From Leptospira jelokensis (GTDB lineage Bacteria; Spirochaetota; Leptospiria; Leptospirales; Leptospiraceae): a stretch of 64,000 nucleotides of DNA. The notes beneath the pieces were generated by a model. The model was not told where the DNA came from. It did no database searches and was given only the letters and a program-made list of their open reading frames with translations. The stretch is from NCBI RefSeq assembly GCF_004769635.1, contig NZ_RQGH01000013.1, positions 1-64,000 on the forward strand, given 5' to 3'. Positions 33,840 to 43,079 of this stretch are shown here, in pieces; position 1 is the first letter of the stretch; each line of letters starts with the position of its first letter. A program made the position numbers and the translations under genes.

Positions 33840-34415
33840 ATGCAATTGATTTGTATGCTCGGGGTACGGACAATTGAAGTCACAGTAGAAGGGATTTTGG
33901 TCAAAGGGACCTTGCAGTGGTCAACCAAGTCCTTTTACCAATTGGAACTCTTCGAACCCTACCTTGGTCCCGTCTTCACCTTTTCCTTTCCCAAACTTTT
34001 CCCTCCCTTCCCAGAAGAGTCCCTTCTCGAAATTGACCAAAATGCAAAAAGCCACCTCCGCACTTTGTTTTATAAATGTGAGTCTCTAAAAAAGGAAATC
34101 CCTAAGTTTGAAAGAGCAATCAAAGAGTTTTGGTTGGAACTCCAATCAATCCCCGTACTTTCCCCAAGTGAGTGGAAAGAAAAAAATGAGTATTTAAAAC
34201 AGGCCTTACAAGAAGGTTATATGGACCATGACATATACGAAAAAACAATTTTTGATCTAACATCTGTCATGGAAAAAAAACAAAATGAACGCGAGAAACG
34301 TTGCGAAACGTTTTTATCTCAGTACCTTCCCGAGTTTTCTCACTTACAAAATCATTTTTCATGGATTCGTTTTTGTTATGAATTCACTGAAAAAAAACAC
34401 TTACTGCTTCTTTAA
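33840..34415 (+). CDS. Hypothetical protein divergent from the patatin gene
   Basis: A protein of about 191 residues. The start is uncertain: ATG codons at 33840 and 33855 are both possible and neither has a clear ribosome binding site; a TTG at 33831 extends the frame. The N-terminal third is beta-like (VTVEGILVKGTLQWST) and the rest is helical with charged coiled-coil character. No motif or membrane span is recognised. It lies 84 bases from the divergent patatin start. Confidence 0.6.
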   Translation: MQLICMLGVRTIEVTVEGILVKGTLQWSTKSFYQLELFEPYLGPVFTFSFPKLFPPFPEESLLEIDQNAKSHLRTLFYKCESLKKEIPKFERAIKEFWLELQSIPVLSPSEWKEKNEYLKQALQEGYMDHDIYEKTIFDLTSVMEKKQNEREKRCETFLSQYLPEFSHLQNHFSWIRFCYEFTEKKHLLLL

Positions 34416-34514
34416 AAATTCGTTTTTCTTGCCAAAGAGATGCGTGTGAACTTTACTTTCCTATAGATGGGAAATTTATTTCCCATCCGAACTCAATCGA
34501 ACTGGAAATTAGCT

Positions 34515-35648
34515 ATGCGACCAATGGACCAAATCACAGGCAAAGAACAAAAACACCATGTGATCTTACACTATCTTATGAACCAAGAAATGAAGGCCAA
34601 TTGGAATGGTCAGGTGCAAACCATGACTGTTTTACAAGAAGTGCCTGGTGGTGAGGAGATCATCGTACAATGGAATGAAGTTTGGGTACTTGCCGAAGGT
34701 TCCACCATTGTTCTTTCCAAATTGCTTGCACGTTACTTAGAACTGCATTGCACCTTTGTCAAACAACTAGCACCTCATAAAGTCCAACTCCGCGTTGAAA
34801 AAGTCCTCATTGCAAAAAAAGAAAGATTAAACCCAAGGTTTACCATCACAGAGGAAGGCATTGTCAATGTGACAAACATTGTCAGCTCCAAAACCATCAT
34901 AGAAGCCAACATGTTCAATATCCCTACACTCGTACGTGTTAATTTTGAAGACTATCGCAAACGAATGATGGTTCGTTCTGGAGAAGCAGGGACCATGGAT
35001 ATCTTCAAATCGGGTATGGAACGAAAGTTTGATGTTGTCAAATCCACACAAAAAATCCTCTACATCAAAGATGCAACAAATCCAGAAAGTTATAAAATGG
35101 ACGACGAGGGTTTTATCAATTACGAAGATGATATCGAGGACAATGTCGAAAAACTCGCGTTTGCTGCTCGTGACAAAAAAATTAAGTCCGAACTCATTCT
35201 CCCAATCTTGTACAAAAATGAATTAGAAGAAATCATACCCATTGGGTATTACTTTTTGCAAACAAAAGATAAATCCATAACTGAGGATGATCTCAAATTT
35301 TACCAAACCCAAATTGCCGAGATGATCGAACGGATCAAAGATGCAAACTTAATGACAACAGTGGAAAAATTTCCTGTCATAGACCTTTCGGCAACTGGAC
35401 TCAAACTGAGGGTGAAGAACAGCAATTTGGTGGAAACACTTCCAAAACAAAAAGGCATTTTACTTGAACTTGTATTCAAACTGCAAACCCCATTTCGTTT
35501 TTTTGGAAAAATCGCTTGGGCACATAAAGAAGAAACTGGTGATTTATTAGTGGGAATTGAATTTTCAGGGAAACGAAGTTATGCGGAGAAAGTTCGTTTT
35601 GAAGAAAACATCGAAATCATCAAAAACAACGGAAGGACTGCGGCGTAA
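34515..35648 (+). CDS. PilZ-like protein (DUF1577-like)
   Basis: A 377-residue cytoplasmic protein. I favour the ATG at 34515 (MRPMDQITGK) because GGAAA lies upstream; the ATG at 34467 gives 16 more residues. The C-terminal domain has DLSATGLKL, the D-x-S-x-x-G motif of PilZ, followed by beta strands (FRFFGKIAWAHKE, LLVGIEFSG). An RxxxR motif (RLNPR) lies about 200 residues earlier instead of just before the barrel, so c-di-GMP binding is uncertain. Long PilZ-like proteins of this type are common in leptospires. It is likely a signalling adaptor; its partner is unknown. Confidence 0.65.
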   Translation: MRPMDQITGKEQKHHVILHYLMNQEMKANWNGQVQTMTVLQEVPGGEEIIVQWNEVWVLAEGSTIVLSKLLARYLELHCTFVKQLAPHKVQLRVEKVLIAKKERLNPRFTITEEGIVNVTNIVSSKTIIEANMFNIPTLVRVNFEDYRKRMMVRSGEAGTMDIFKSGMERKFDVVKSTQKILYIKDATNPESYKMDDEGFINYEDDIEDNVEKLAFAARDKKIKSELILPILYKNELEEIIPIGYYFLQTKDKSITEDDLKFYQTQIAEMIERIKDANLMTTVEKFPVIDLSATGLKLRVKNSNLVETLPKQKGILLELVFKLQTPFRFFGKIAWAHKEETGDLLVGIEFSGKRSYAEKVRFEENIEIIKNNGRTAA

Positions 35649-35652
35649 TCGT

Positions 35653-36012
35653 TTATCTGATTTCCAACTTGATTGTTTTTGTGAATTTTGGAATTTCATA
35701 AACACAAACATAGTATAACATCTTTAAGTCGATGTAGTCGTAGGCACGAGCCAAATCCTTTTGCCACATTGTATCCATTTTGTCCCACGGCAGGTTTGGA
35801 TACTTTTGTTTTTCTGACTGAGGGATTTTTAAGGATTCGGTTTGGATGGTTTTTAACATTTCTTCTGCAAAAAAACTATCATGTTCCCCTTCCAAAAATT
35901 CTTGGATTTGGTTTCGCAGGATAAACGATTCCAATTCCTTACAATAAAAAACGAGTTCGTGAAACATAGTTTCACCATAATTTAGGAAGTTCCTTCGGCT
36001 AGTTTTTTTCAT
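35653..36012 (-). CDS. HepT-like (DUF86-like) protein lacking the catalytic motif
   Basis: A 119-residue helical protein. Its C-terminal half reads YPNLPWDKMD, then a helix ending ARAYDYID, then YEIPKF, which follows the HepT pattern hPxIPWxxixxmRNxxxHxYxxvD...lP. The RX4HXY catalytic motif of HepT toxins is not kept: the arginine and histidine positions are not matched, although the tyrosine and aspartate are. No MntA-type nucleotidyltransferase partner is next to it. The start is the ATG at 36012, not the TTG at 36018. It is probably an orphan, non-toxic relative; the family call is tentative. Confidence 0.5.
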   Translation of the reverse strand: MKKTSRRNFLNYGETMFHELVFYCKELESFILRNQIQEFLEGEHDSFFAEEMLKTIQTESLKIPQSEKQKYPNLPWDKMDTMWQKDLARAYDYIDLKMLYYVCVYEIPKFTKTIKLEIR

Positions 36013-36050
36013 TGGCAAAGTTTTTGGTTTTTCCTACCCTTTCCATCAAT

Positions 36051-36440
36051 ATGAAGTCATTCCTTTCCCTAACAGTTTCCCTATTCTTTTTCCTCACAGT
36101 TCCGCTGGTTCCCGCAGAAAAGGATTTCCAAATCATTGATCTTGTCGTTGGGAAAGGGGACGAAGCGTTTTCTGGTTCTTATGTGACGGTTCACTATGTA
36201 GGTCGATTGACCAATGGGACCAAATTTGATAGTTCAAGAGACCGAAACCGCCCGTTTGAATTCAATTTGGGCGCAGGCGAAGTGGTCAAAGGTTGGGACA
36301 AAGGTGTGAAAGGCATGCGTGTGGGTGGCAAACGAAAGCTCATCATCCCACCAGAGCTTGGCTATGGAAGCAAACAAGTGGGGAATATCCCACCCAATTC
36401 CACTCTTATCTTTGAAGTGGAACTCCTCAAAATCTATTAA
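36051..36440 (+). CDS. FKBP-type peptidyl-prolyl isomerase, exported
   Basis: A 129-residue protein starting at the ATG at 36051 with a signal peptide (MKSFLSLTVSLFFFLTVPLV, cleavage near AEKDF). The single FKBP domain has VTVHYVGRL, FDSSRDRNRPFEF, GEVVKGWDKGV, GGKRKLIIPPELGYG and LIFEVELL, covering the aromatic active-site residues. It should catalyse proline isomerisation of exported proteins. No dimerisation domain is present. A TTG frame extension to 36012 overlaps the divergent gene and is not needed. Confidence 0.93.
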   Translation: MKSFLSLTVSLFFFLTVPLVPAEKDFQIIDLVVGKGDEAFSGSYVTVHYVGRLTNGTKFDSSRDRNRPFEFNLGAGEVVKGWDKGVKGMRVGGKRKLIIPPELGYGSKQVGNIPPNSTLIFEVELLKIY

Positions 36441-36489
36441 AGTACAGTTTGCACAAATTGGAAAGGGAGTTTCTCTTGGGCGAAATTCC

Positions 36490-36517
36490 TTGACAATCCC
36501 TAGAATCATTCTATGTT
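36490..36517 (+). promoter_or_regulatory. Predicted promoter of the YHYH lipoprotein gene
   Basis: TTGACA at 36490-36495 and TATGTT at 36512-36517 are spaced by 16 bases. The ATG of the downstream gene is at 36527, 9 bases after the -10 element, so the mRNA would begin about 3 bases before the start codon. No ribosome binding site is seen. Prediction by eye only. Confidence 0.55.
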
Positions 36518-36526
36518 GAACCCCTT

Positions 36527-37426
36527 ATGGAAAGGAAACAAATTCTAGCGGCCTCAACTTCAATTGTACTACTCGTACTTTCACTAACCAATTGTAAAAC
36601 CAAATCTGATTCGGACGACGAGAACTTACTCTTGTTAGCTGCCGTTGCGAGCCAACGAGTTTGTGCCAATTCTTCTTTTACAGGGACCACTGTTGTGAAC
36701 TCCACTGCCACCTTGGATACCAATACAGATTGCATCACAGGCATGACATCTTCTATGTCGTCTGACCTGCCCGCTTGGATCCGCAATAATTTTAAATGTG
36801 CCGTTGGTTCTGTTTCTGGAAGTAATTATGTATTCCGTTCGCAAAATATACCGAATAACAAAAGTTATTATTTTGGATCCTCCTCCCCTATGTATGAAGC
36901 ATTGGGTTCGGGCCAAAAGTCTGCAGGGAATAACCAAATCTCATCTCAGTGTTTGGTGTATTCGATTCCAAGCTCCCCTGCAGAGAAATCTGGATCAAAA
37001 ACAGGGACACAAAGTGGCTATGTATCGGTTGGGATCACAGTGAATGGCCTTGCTATTTTTAATAATGCGGCCGCACCAGGTGATACACTTGCGTCAGAAG
37101 TACAAACTTTTGACCAATATAATGGACACCCACAAAGTTCTGGAGTCTACCACCATCACTCCCAACCTTTAAATGTTTCGAATAACAATGCGAATTTGAT
37201 TGGTATCCTTTTGGATGGATTCCCAGTTTATGGTCGCGACTGCCGTACTTTTGCCGGTGTAACTTCGACTCCAGGAGATTTAGATTCAAATCACGGTCAT
37301 ACCACTACGACAACACATTTCTCTTCTGCAATCTATCACTACCATTATACTAATGATACAACTGCTGGCACCAATACCCTAATCGGTTCCTATTTCCACG
37401 GGACACCAGGAACGGTTTCCAACTAA
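36527..37426 (+). CDS. YHYH-domain lipoprotein
   Basis: A 299-residue exported lipoprotein. The signal sequence ends in LSLTNC with the lipidated cysteine at about residue 23, followed by an acidic stretch (KSDSDDEN). Later, GVYHHHSQP, LDGFPVYGRDC and IYHYHYTND make up the histidine-rich core typical of the YHYH domain; two Cys residues precede it. Histidine clusters suggest metal binding. The domain is widespread in bacteria without an established function. The predicted promoter lies just upstream with almost no leader. Confidence 0.82.
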   Translation: MERKQILAASTSIVLLVLSLTNCKTKSDSDDENLLLLAAVASQRVCANSSFTGTTVVNSTATLDTNTDCITGMTSSMSSDLPAWIRNNFKCAVGSVSGSNYVFRSQNIPNNKSYYFGSSSPMYEALGSGQKSAGNNQISSQCLVYSIPSSPAEKSGSKTGTQSGYVSVGITVNGLAIFNNAAAPGDTLASEVQTFDQYNGHPQSSGVYHHHSQPLNVSNNNANLIGILLDGFPVYGRDCRTFAGVTSTPGDLDSNHGHTTTTTHFSSAIYHYHYTNDTTAGTNTLIGSYFHGTPGTVSN

Positions 37427-37433
37427 GACTCGT

Positions 37434-38006
37434 TTGGTTCGATTCCTTTTCCCTGTATTCTGGTTTAGCCTCCTCCTTTGTTTGTCTTGTGCCAAACAAA
37501 GGGTAGAGGTGGGGAACGAAAACCTATCGGAAGACCAAAACCACTTCCTCCTCTACCAAGGGGAACGGTTTACGGGGATTTTGGTCGCTGAAAACCCCAT
37601 TCTAAAGGAAACCTACGAAACAGAATACTACAAAGGGGCACCTCACGGAGATTATACGGTCAAATCGTTTGACGGAACCCTTTTAGAGTTTCGTTATGTA
37701 CGGTATGGGCAAAAACATGGAAAACATAAATTGTATTTTCCCAATGGGACACTTAGGCAAAGTTCCGAATTTGAGAATGGGATCCCTGTAGGCGAACACA
37801 TCGAATACTTTGACAACGGAGAGATGTCTACCTACCAAACCTTTTTCCCTTCTGGCAAACCCAAAGTCGTAAAAAAATGGAACAAACGGGGACAAATTTA
37901 CTTGAACCATGTATTCTTAGAAACGGGGGAAAGTTTTGGAAGGCCTGGTAGCAAACTCTGTGAACCCATCCCCGAAACAGAAACCAAACCGAATCCACAA
38001 TTTTAA
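37434..38006 (+). CDS. MORN-like/YwqK-type repeat lipoprotein
   Basis: A 190-residue protein starting at a TTG 7 bases after the upstream stop; no ATG is available before the signal sequence. The signal ends in LLCLSCAKQ, giving a lipidated cysteine. The body has repeats of the YwqK/MORN kind: YYKGAPHGDYTV, YGQKHGKHKLYFPNG, FENGIPVGEHIEYFDNG and FFPSGKPK, each a short beta-hairpin. Such repeats occur in exported proteins of unknown function. The TTG start is inferred from the signal sequence. Confidence 0.7.
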   Translation: MVRFLFPVFWFSLLLCLSCAKQRVEVGNENLSEDQNHFLLYQGERFTGILVAENPILKETYETEYYKGAPHGDYTVKSFDGTLLEFRYVRYGQKHGKHKLYFPNGTLRQSSEFENGIPVGEHIEYFDNGEMSTYQTFFPSGKPKVVKKWNKRGQIYLNHVFLETGESFGRPGSKLCEPIPETETKPNPQF

Positions 38007-38031
38007 CAAACGAAACAAAGTAATCTTTCGT

Positions 38032-38790
38032 ATGCAAAAGACGCAAACACACCTCCCTCACAGATTGGCACTAAAACCATTTACAAACCATCACTCAGAT
38101 GGGTCTTTTAGAATTGTTTTGCTCATTCCACTTTTTAGGAAATGGATTTTCCTTTCACTCATTGGATTTAGTTTGTTCCTTCTTTCGTGTAAGGAATCCA
38201 ATCCAATTCCAAACAGCAATGTACTACCTTATTTTACGGGGAAGGATTTTGATCCCGTATGGCCGGGAGATCCAATTGGAACTTCTGGATTAAAACAAAT
38301 CCCTGATGCATTCAAACTCACAAACCATTTGGGAAAATCCATTTCTCTAAAAGAAAATTCATCTAACATCAGTTTGGTTGTCTTTTTTTATGCTACCTGC
38401 CGAGGCATCTGCCCTCTCATCACAAAAAATATGATCCAAATCCAACCAGATTTGGCAGAATTCCCCAATTTAGAAATCCATTCCATCTCCATTAACCCAA
38501 AAGAAGATACACCTACCGTCCTTTCAAACTACAGAAAACTCTATAAAATCCAAAACCCCCATTGGAATTTTTATACCGGTGATCCAGAAAGTATTGGAAC
38601 ATTTGCAAAAGAAACCTGTGGAGCAGAGGTAGAAGGTTTTTCATTGGAAAAAAACAAATATGAATTTGTACATACAGAAAATATTTTTTTGTTTGATGAA
38701 AAAAAATACTTACGTGGGATTTATAGAGCCAAAGGAACTGGCGACATACAAAGGTTAGTTTCTGATCTTAGGATCTTAACCAAAAAATAG
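38032..38790 (+). CDS. Sco1/SenC-family copper chaperone-like thioredoxin-fold protein
   Basis: A 252-residue protein from the ATG at 38032; the frame extends upstream to 37936 but would overlap the preceding gene. A membrane segment (about 35-50) ends in a lipobox-like LFLLSCKES, preceded by an unusually long N-terminal region. The thioredoxin-fold domain has the Sco copper-binding motif CRGIC and a later histidine in FVHTENIFLFD. Sco proteins deliver copper to cytochrome oxidase or act as thiol reductases. No oxidase gene is in the window. Confidence 0.82.
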   Translation: MQKTQTHLPHRLALKPFTNHHSDGSFRIVLLIPLFRKWIFLSLIGFSLFLLSCKESNPIPNSNVLPYFTGKDFDPVWPGDPIGTSGLKQIPDAFKLTNHLGKSISLKENSSNISLVVFFYATCRGICPLITKNMIQIQPDLAEFPNLEIHSISINPKEDTPTVLSNYRKLYKIQNPHWNFYTGDPESIGTFAKETCGAEVEGFSLEKNKYEFVHTENIFLFDEKKYLRGIYRAKGTGDIQRLVSDLRILTKK

Positions 38791-38836
38791 TTTTGGATTC
38801 GTTTTTAAAGGAATGAAAGAAAAAAGTTTTTTGCTT

Positions 38837-38902
38837 CTTCCCTTTACGAAAGGGAAGCAAAGAGAATCCATTTCCCAATGGGTACGAACCCAAATGGGAA
38901 AT
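38837..38902. repeat. Two consecutive hairpins between convergent genes
   Basis: CTTCCCTTT and AAAGGGAAG (38837-38857) form a 9-bp stem with a 3-base loop. ATTTCCCA...TGGGT and ACCCA...TGGGAAAT (38870-38902) form a second stem of 8 plus 5 bp. They lie between the convergent sco and ABC permease genes. Neither has an immediate T-run, although a T-tract occurs a few bases beyond the first on the minus strand. They may act together as a bidirectional terminator. Confidence 0.4.
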
Positions 38903-38916
38903 TTGTATGGTTCGAC

Positions 38917-39678
38917 TTAGTTTTTGATTTTATAACCAGTGCGAAAGATGAGCCAAGTCACAAACAAACAGAGTGACAAAAATACCAAAATCATGGTCAC
39001 ACTCACGGACAAAGCCACATCCGCTCGTTCAAAAAAGCTATAGCGAAACCCACTCACCAAATAAAGCACTGGATTGAACATACTTATTTTTTGCCAAAAA
39101 CTTGGTAACATTTGGATGGAATAAAAACTCCCACCAAGGAAAACGAGAGGTGTGATCACAAGCATTGGGATCATTTGTAATTTTTCAAAACTATCTGCCC
39201 AAATCCCAATCACAAATCCAAACAAACTAAAACTAATGCATGTTAAGAGAAGGAAAAATACCATTAAAAACGGATGGTCAATGCGAATGGGAACAAAAAA
39301 GGATGCGGTGATGAGCATAAGAACCCCAAGCATCAATGATTTTGTGGCCGCTGCTCCCACATAGCCTATCACCACTTCCCACATGGTGACCGGTGCCGAA
39401 AGGATTTCGTATATGGTTCCATTGAATTTTGGAAAGTAGATTCCAAAGGATGCATTGGAGATACTCTCTGTGAGTAGCGACAACATCACAAGTCCAGGTA
39501 CAATGAAACTTCCATAGTGGATGCCATCAATTTCTTGGATGCGAGATCCAATCGCAGAACCAAAAACAATGAAATACAAAGAAGTAGAAAGTACGGGAGA
39601 GGCAATACTTTGTAAGAGAGTACGAAATGTACGAGCCATTTCAAATCGGTAAATCGCTTGGATTGCAAAAAAATTCAT
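38917..39678 (-). CDS. ABC-2 type exporter permease
   Basis: A 253-residue membrane protein with six hydrophobic helices. The N-terminal amphipathic helix ([16 protein letters not shown]) before the first span, [11 protein letters not shown] in the second helix region and the conserved [15 protein letters not shown] before the last helices are typical ABC-2/DrrB permease features. It would form a homodimer with the ATPase encoded just upstream, sharing an ATGA overlap. The exported substrate is unknown: polysaccharide, lipid or drug are all possible. Confidence 0.88.
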   Translation of the reverse strand: MNFFAIQAIYRFEMARTFRTLLQSIASPVLSTSLYFIVFGSAIGSRIQEIDGIHYGSFIVPGLVMLSLLTESISNASFGIYFPKFNGTIYEILSAPVTMWEVVIGYVGAAATKSLMLGVLMLITASFFVPIRIDHPFLMVFFLLLTCISFSLFGFVIGIWADSFEKLQMIPMLVITPLVFLGGSFYSIQMLPSFWQKISMFNPVLYLVSGFRYSFFERADVALSVSVTMILVFLSLCLFVTWLIFRTGYKIKN

Positions 39679-40601
39679 ACTGACTCCTGTAATAATTGAA
39701 CAAAAATTTCTTCCAAACTACTTTGTTTCGTACTCAAATCGCTGAATTGGATTTTCTCCTTTTTGAGATCATCAAGTAGTTTTGTGATCACACTGCTGTC
39801 ATCAGAACGGTCATAGGTAAAAACAAAAGCGGTATTGTTATCTGCAAGTTCCAATTTGTACTTTGCTAATGACTTTGGGATCGTTTTGATTGATTTTTTT
39901 AATTCAATCCGCAATTGTTTGGTACCCAATTGTTTCATGAGTTTGTCTTTGTTTTCGGTAAGGAAAATTTCACCTTTTCGGATCACAGAAATTCGATCCG
40001 CTATGGATTCTGCCTCTTCAATGTAATGAGTTGTGAGAATGATGGTGACACCTTTTTTACGAAGGGACTCCACAATTTTCCACATGTCCTTTCTGAGTTC
40101 CACGTCCACACCGGCACTTGGTTCATCCAAAAACAAAATCCTTGGCTCGTGTGACAATGCTTTGGCGATGAGCACCCTACGTTTCATTCCACCAGACAAA
40201 GTCATAATCCGCTGGTCTTTTTTGTCCCAAAGGGAAAGTGACGTCAATACTTCTTCGATGTAACTTGGATTTGCTGGTTTTCCATACAATCCTCTAGTAA
40301 AACTCACACTCGCCCAAACGGTTTCAAAGGCATGGACACTGAGTTCTTGAGGGACAAGTCCAATTAGGGATCTTGTTTTTTTAAAATCATGAATGATATC
40401 AAAGCCATCCACTTTCACCTCACCAGAGCTAGGTGAAACAATCCCACAAATCAAATTGATCAGGGTCGTTTTTCCGGCACCATTGGGTCCAAGAAGGGCA
40501 TGGATTTCCCCTTCCTTTACTTCCCAATTCACTAGGTTTAGGGCTTGGAATCCATTGTCATAAGACTTGGAAACTTGTTTTACAGTTAGGATTGGTTTCA
40601 A
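39675..40601 (-). CDS. ABC exporter ATP-binding protein (DrrA/CcmA-like)
   Basis: A 308-residue ATPase. Walker A is GPNGAGKTT (about 38-46), the signature is LSGGMKRR, Walker B is [10 protein letters not shown] with the catalytic Glu, and TTHYIEEAE carries the switch histidine. A C-terminal extension of about 85 residues is present, as in DrrA-type proteins. Overlaps of 4 bases with the permease downstream and the ABC-F gene upstream show a coupled three-gene set. Confidence 0.93.
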   Translation of the reverse strand: MKPILTVKQVSKSYDNGFQALNLVNWEVKEGEIHALLGPNGAGKTTLINLICGIVSPSSGEVKVDGFDIIHDFKKTRSLIGLVPQELSVHAFETVWASVSFTRGLYGKPANPSYIEEVLTSLSLWDKKDQRIMTLSGGMKRRVLIAKALSHEPRILFLDEPSAGVDVELRKDMWKIVESLRKKGVTIILTTHYIEEAESIADRISVIRKGEIFLTENKDKLMKQLGTKQLRIELKKSIKTIPKSLAKYKLELADNNTAFVFTYDRSDDSSVITKLLDDLKKEKIQFSDLSTKQSSLEEIFVQLLQESV

Positions 40602-42094
40602 ACGGTTTCATCCTTCCAGCCAATGTCTGAGAGGAAGTCGTCATAACCACCATCATAGACAAAAACTCGGTCATCATCGAATACAATTAGTTTTGTCGCC
40701 ACAGCACGCAAGTGCATTTCATTGTGGGTGACCATAATCACGGAACCATCGAAGTTATCAATCGCTTCGATGAGTGAGTCACAGGATTGCATGTCCAGGT
40801 GGTTTGTTGGTTCATCTAAGTACAATAAGTGGCAAGGTGTCACTAAAATTTTGCCAAGTAAAACCCTACTTTTTTCTCCCCCTGAAAGGACTTTAATTTT
40901 TTTTAAGGCCAAGTCTTCTGAGAACATCAAACCACCGGCAATGTTACGGGCCTTACCTTCAGAACAATTGGGATCAGCACTCATAATTTCCTGAACCACT
41001 GTATTTGCTTCCGTCATATTCAGTTTGTTAGTTTGTCCAAAATACCCTTCTTTTAAGATGGGGTGTTTTTTCACCTCACCTGAAACGGGACTTAGTTCTC
41101 CGGCAATGAGTTTGAGAAGTGTTGATTTACCTTTTCCGTTTTTACCGATGATACAAATCCGATCCTCTGGCCCAACGCTAATAGAAAAATTTTCAAACAA
41201 AAAGGGAGACTTACCATCATAGGAAAAAGAAACATCTTCGACACTTAACATCTGATTGGCGGAGAATGGAGCACTGTTAAAATACAATTCCATATCTTCA
41301 ATCGTATCGAGAGCCTTCATCTCCCCTTGTTTTTCTAATTTTTTCACACGGGATTGGGTACGGCTTGCAAAACTTGCTTTGGCTTTGAACTTGGCGATGA
41401 ACATTTCTTCTTGTTTCCGTTTCTTCGCTTCGTTTAACCTTGTTTTTTCATAAATTTCTTCTGCTTGGTTGATTTGTGTGTACAACTTTTCTGTATCACC
41501 TTGTACCTTGATGGCTTTGGTGCGGTGGATGGCCACTGTATGTGTCACAACACTGTCCATAAAACTTCTATCGTGTGTGATGAGGATGATTTCTCCTTCC
41601 CATTCGCGAAGGAACTCCTCTAACCAACGTATGGTGACAATATCCAAATAGTTGTTTGGTTCATCGAGGATGAGCATGTCAGGGGCAGAAACAAGAAGTT
41701 TTGCCAAGTTCATTCGGATTTGGTAACCACCCGAAAATTCATTGGGGCTTCGTTCCATATCCCCTTCCGAAAATCCAAGTCCAAACAAAATCCGTTCCAC
41801 TTTCCAAGTTTCGTATTCATCGCCTTCCGGTAATCCGAGGGCACATTCTTCTAATACGGTGGGTTTTGTGAACACTAAGTGTTGTTCCAAGTGGCCGATG
41901 CGGTAACCTTTGGGGATGGTGATGTTCCCTGAGTCAGGTTCTGTTTTTCCTAAAATGATTTGGACAAGTGTTGATTTACCGTGACCGTTACGGCCCACAA
42001 GGCCTACCCTTTCTCCACGGTTGACACTGAATTGTAAGTCATCGAATAAAACTTTGCCATTGAATTGTTTGTTTAAACCAGATATTTTGATCAT
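40598..42094 (-). CDS. ABC-F family ATPase
   Basis: A 498-residue soluble protein with two tandem ATPase domains and no membrane span. I start at the ATG at 42094 ([11 protein letters not shown]); an upstream in-frame ATG adds ten unlikely residues. Domain 1 has [17 protein letters not shown] and [11 protein letters not shown]; domain 2 has [17 protein letters not shown] and [11 protein letters not shown]. The helical linker between them is rich in Lys and Arg. ABC-F proteins act on ribosomes as translation factors or antibiotic-protection proteins. Coupling to an ABC exporter may hint at a stress or resistance role, by inference. Confidence 0.9.
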   Translation of the reverse strand: MIKISGLNKQFNGKVLFDDLQFSVNRGERVGLVGRNGHGKSTLVQIILGKTEPDSGNITIPKGYRIGHLEQHLVFTKPTVLEECALGLPEGDEYETWKVERILFGLGFSEGDMERSPNEFSGGYQIRMNLAKLLVSAPDMLILDEPNNYLDIVTIRWLEEFLREWEGEIILITHDRSFMDSVVTHTVAIHRTKAIKVQGDTEKLYTQINQAEEIYEKTRLNEAKKRKQEEMFIAKFKAKASFASRTQSRVKKLEKQGEMKALDTIEDMELYFNSAPFSANQMLSVEDVSFSYDGKSPFLFENFSISVGPEDRICIIGKNGKGKSTLLKLIAGELSPVSGEVKKHPILKEGYFGQTNKLNMTEANTVVQEIMSADPNCSEGKARNIAGGLMFSEDLALKKIKVLSGGEKSRVLLGKILVTPCHLLYLDEPTNHLDMQSCDSLIEAIDNFDGSVIMVTHNEMHLRAVATKLIVFDDDRVFVYDGGYDDFLSDIGWKDETV

Positions 42095-42281
42095 AAAAAT
42101 TCCGAAGAGAGAGACGAGATACAACCAAGATGCAAATGGGTTCCCAAAGGACGAGTAGAAAGAATTGGAACCAAGTGGGTTTTTTCAGGAATTCTTATGA
42201 AAATTTTGACATAATCGGAAGGGAAACGAAGTGCAATGATTATGAACTTTTTTTCGACCCCTTCGATACCGAAACTATACT

Positions 42282-43031
42282 GTGCGAACTTTAGTTTTGT
42301 ATCTACTGGGAGGACTTTGTATGTTTTGGGGGAGTCGCACTCACTCCAATGGAAACTTACAAGTAGCGTTCGGTGCAGAAGAAAACTACCTTCTTGTTCG
42401 TTCCCTAGATTCTAGTATCATCCATTTAGGAACTGCAGAAGAAAAACTAGAATACAGAGAGATCATTGATGAATACCTACGATTCAAAAGCCTTCACATC
42501 CAGGGAAGGTATGGAGATGCCTACTTAGCGGTTCTTTCCACACAATTCAAACTCATTCAACTCTACGATAAAATCCTTACAAAAAACATAACACTTGTTC
42601 GGAGTGAGCTTGAGTCACTCGGGAGGAAAGCGAGAGACAAAGAAAAATCGCAAACCAAAGCTTTTTTGCGATTAGCACTCCGAGATGTGAGTGAAGCCGA
42701 ACAAAAATTAGTGATGGCGAGGAATATGCGCCCTTACTTGTATCTTTTGAAACTAAGAGAAATGTTATTTGCACTTAAAATTTTAAAACATGCAGGTAAG
42801 TTTGTGATCTTTCTCAATTTGTTACACGATGGCCAATTTATGGACGTAATCGAGTTTTATGATTTTGATACAATTGAATCGGAGCTCATCCGTGGCTTTG
42901 GGAAAAATTCAAAACTACTCGCATTACACTATGACAATGCTTTTTTACCTTTTGGAGAAACTAGTATCTACGAGGACAAAATGACAAACTTTAAAACCCA
43001 AAGCATCAACCAAAACGAATCCCTCAAATAA
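42282..43031 (+). CDS. Hypothetical exported helical protein
   Basis: A 249-residue protein with a GTG start and a likely signal sequence (RTLVLYLLGGLCMFW). The remainder is helical, with many charged residues and no cysteine after the signal. No ribosome binding site is evident and the GTG follows a TATACT directly, so the true start could be downstream. No family is recognised. It is divergent from the ABC-F gene. Confidence 0.6.
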   Translation: MRTLVLYLLGGLCMFWGSRTHSNGNLQVAFGAEENYLLVRSLDSSIIHLGTAEEKLEYREIIDEYLRFKSLHIQGRYGDAYLAVLSTQFKLIQLYDKILTKNITLVRSELESLGRKARDKEKSQTKAFLRLALRDVSEAEQKLVMARNMRPYLYLLKLREMLFALKILKHAGKFVIFLNLLHDGQFMDVIEFYDFDTIESELIRGFGKNSKLLALHYDNAFLPFGETSIYEDKMTNFKTQSINQNESLK

Positions 43032-43079
43032 AAATCCGAAGGATTCGGAATTCCAAATTTTAAAGTTTACTCCTATCCA

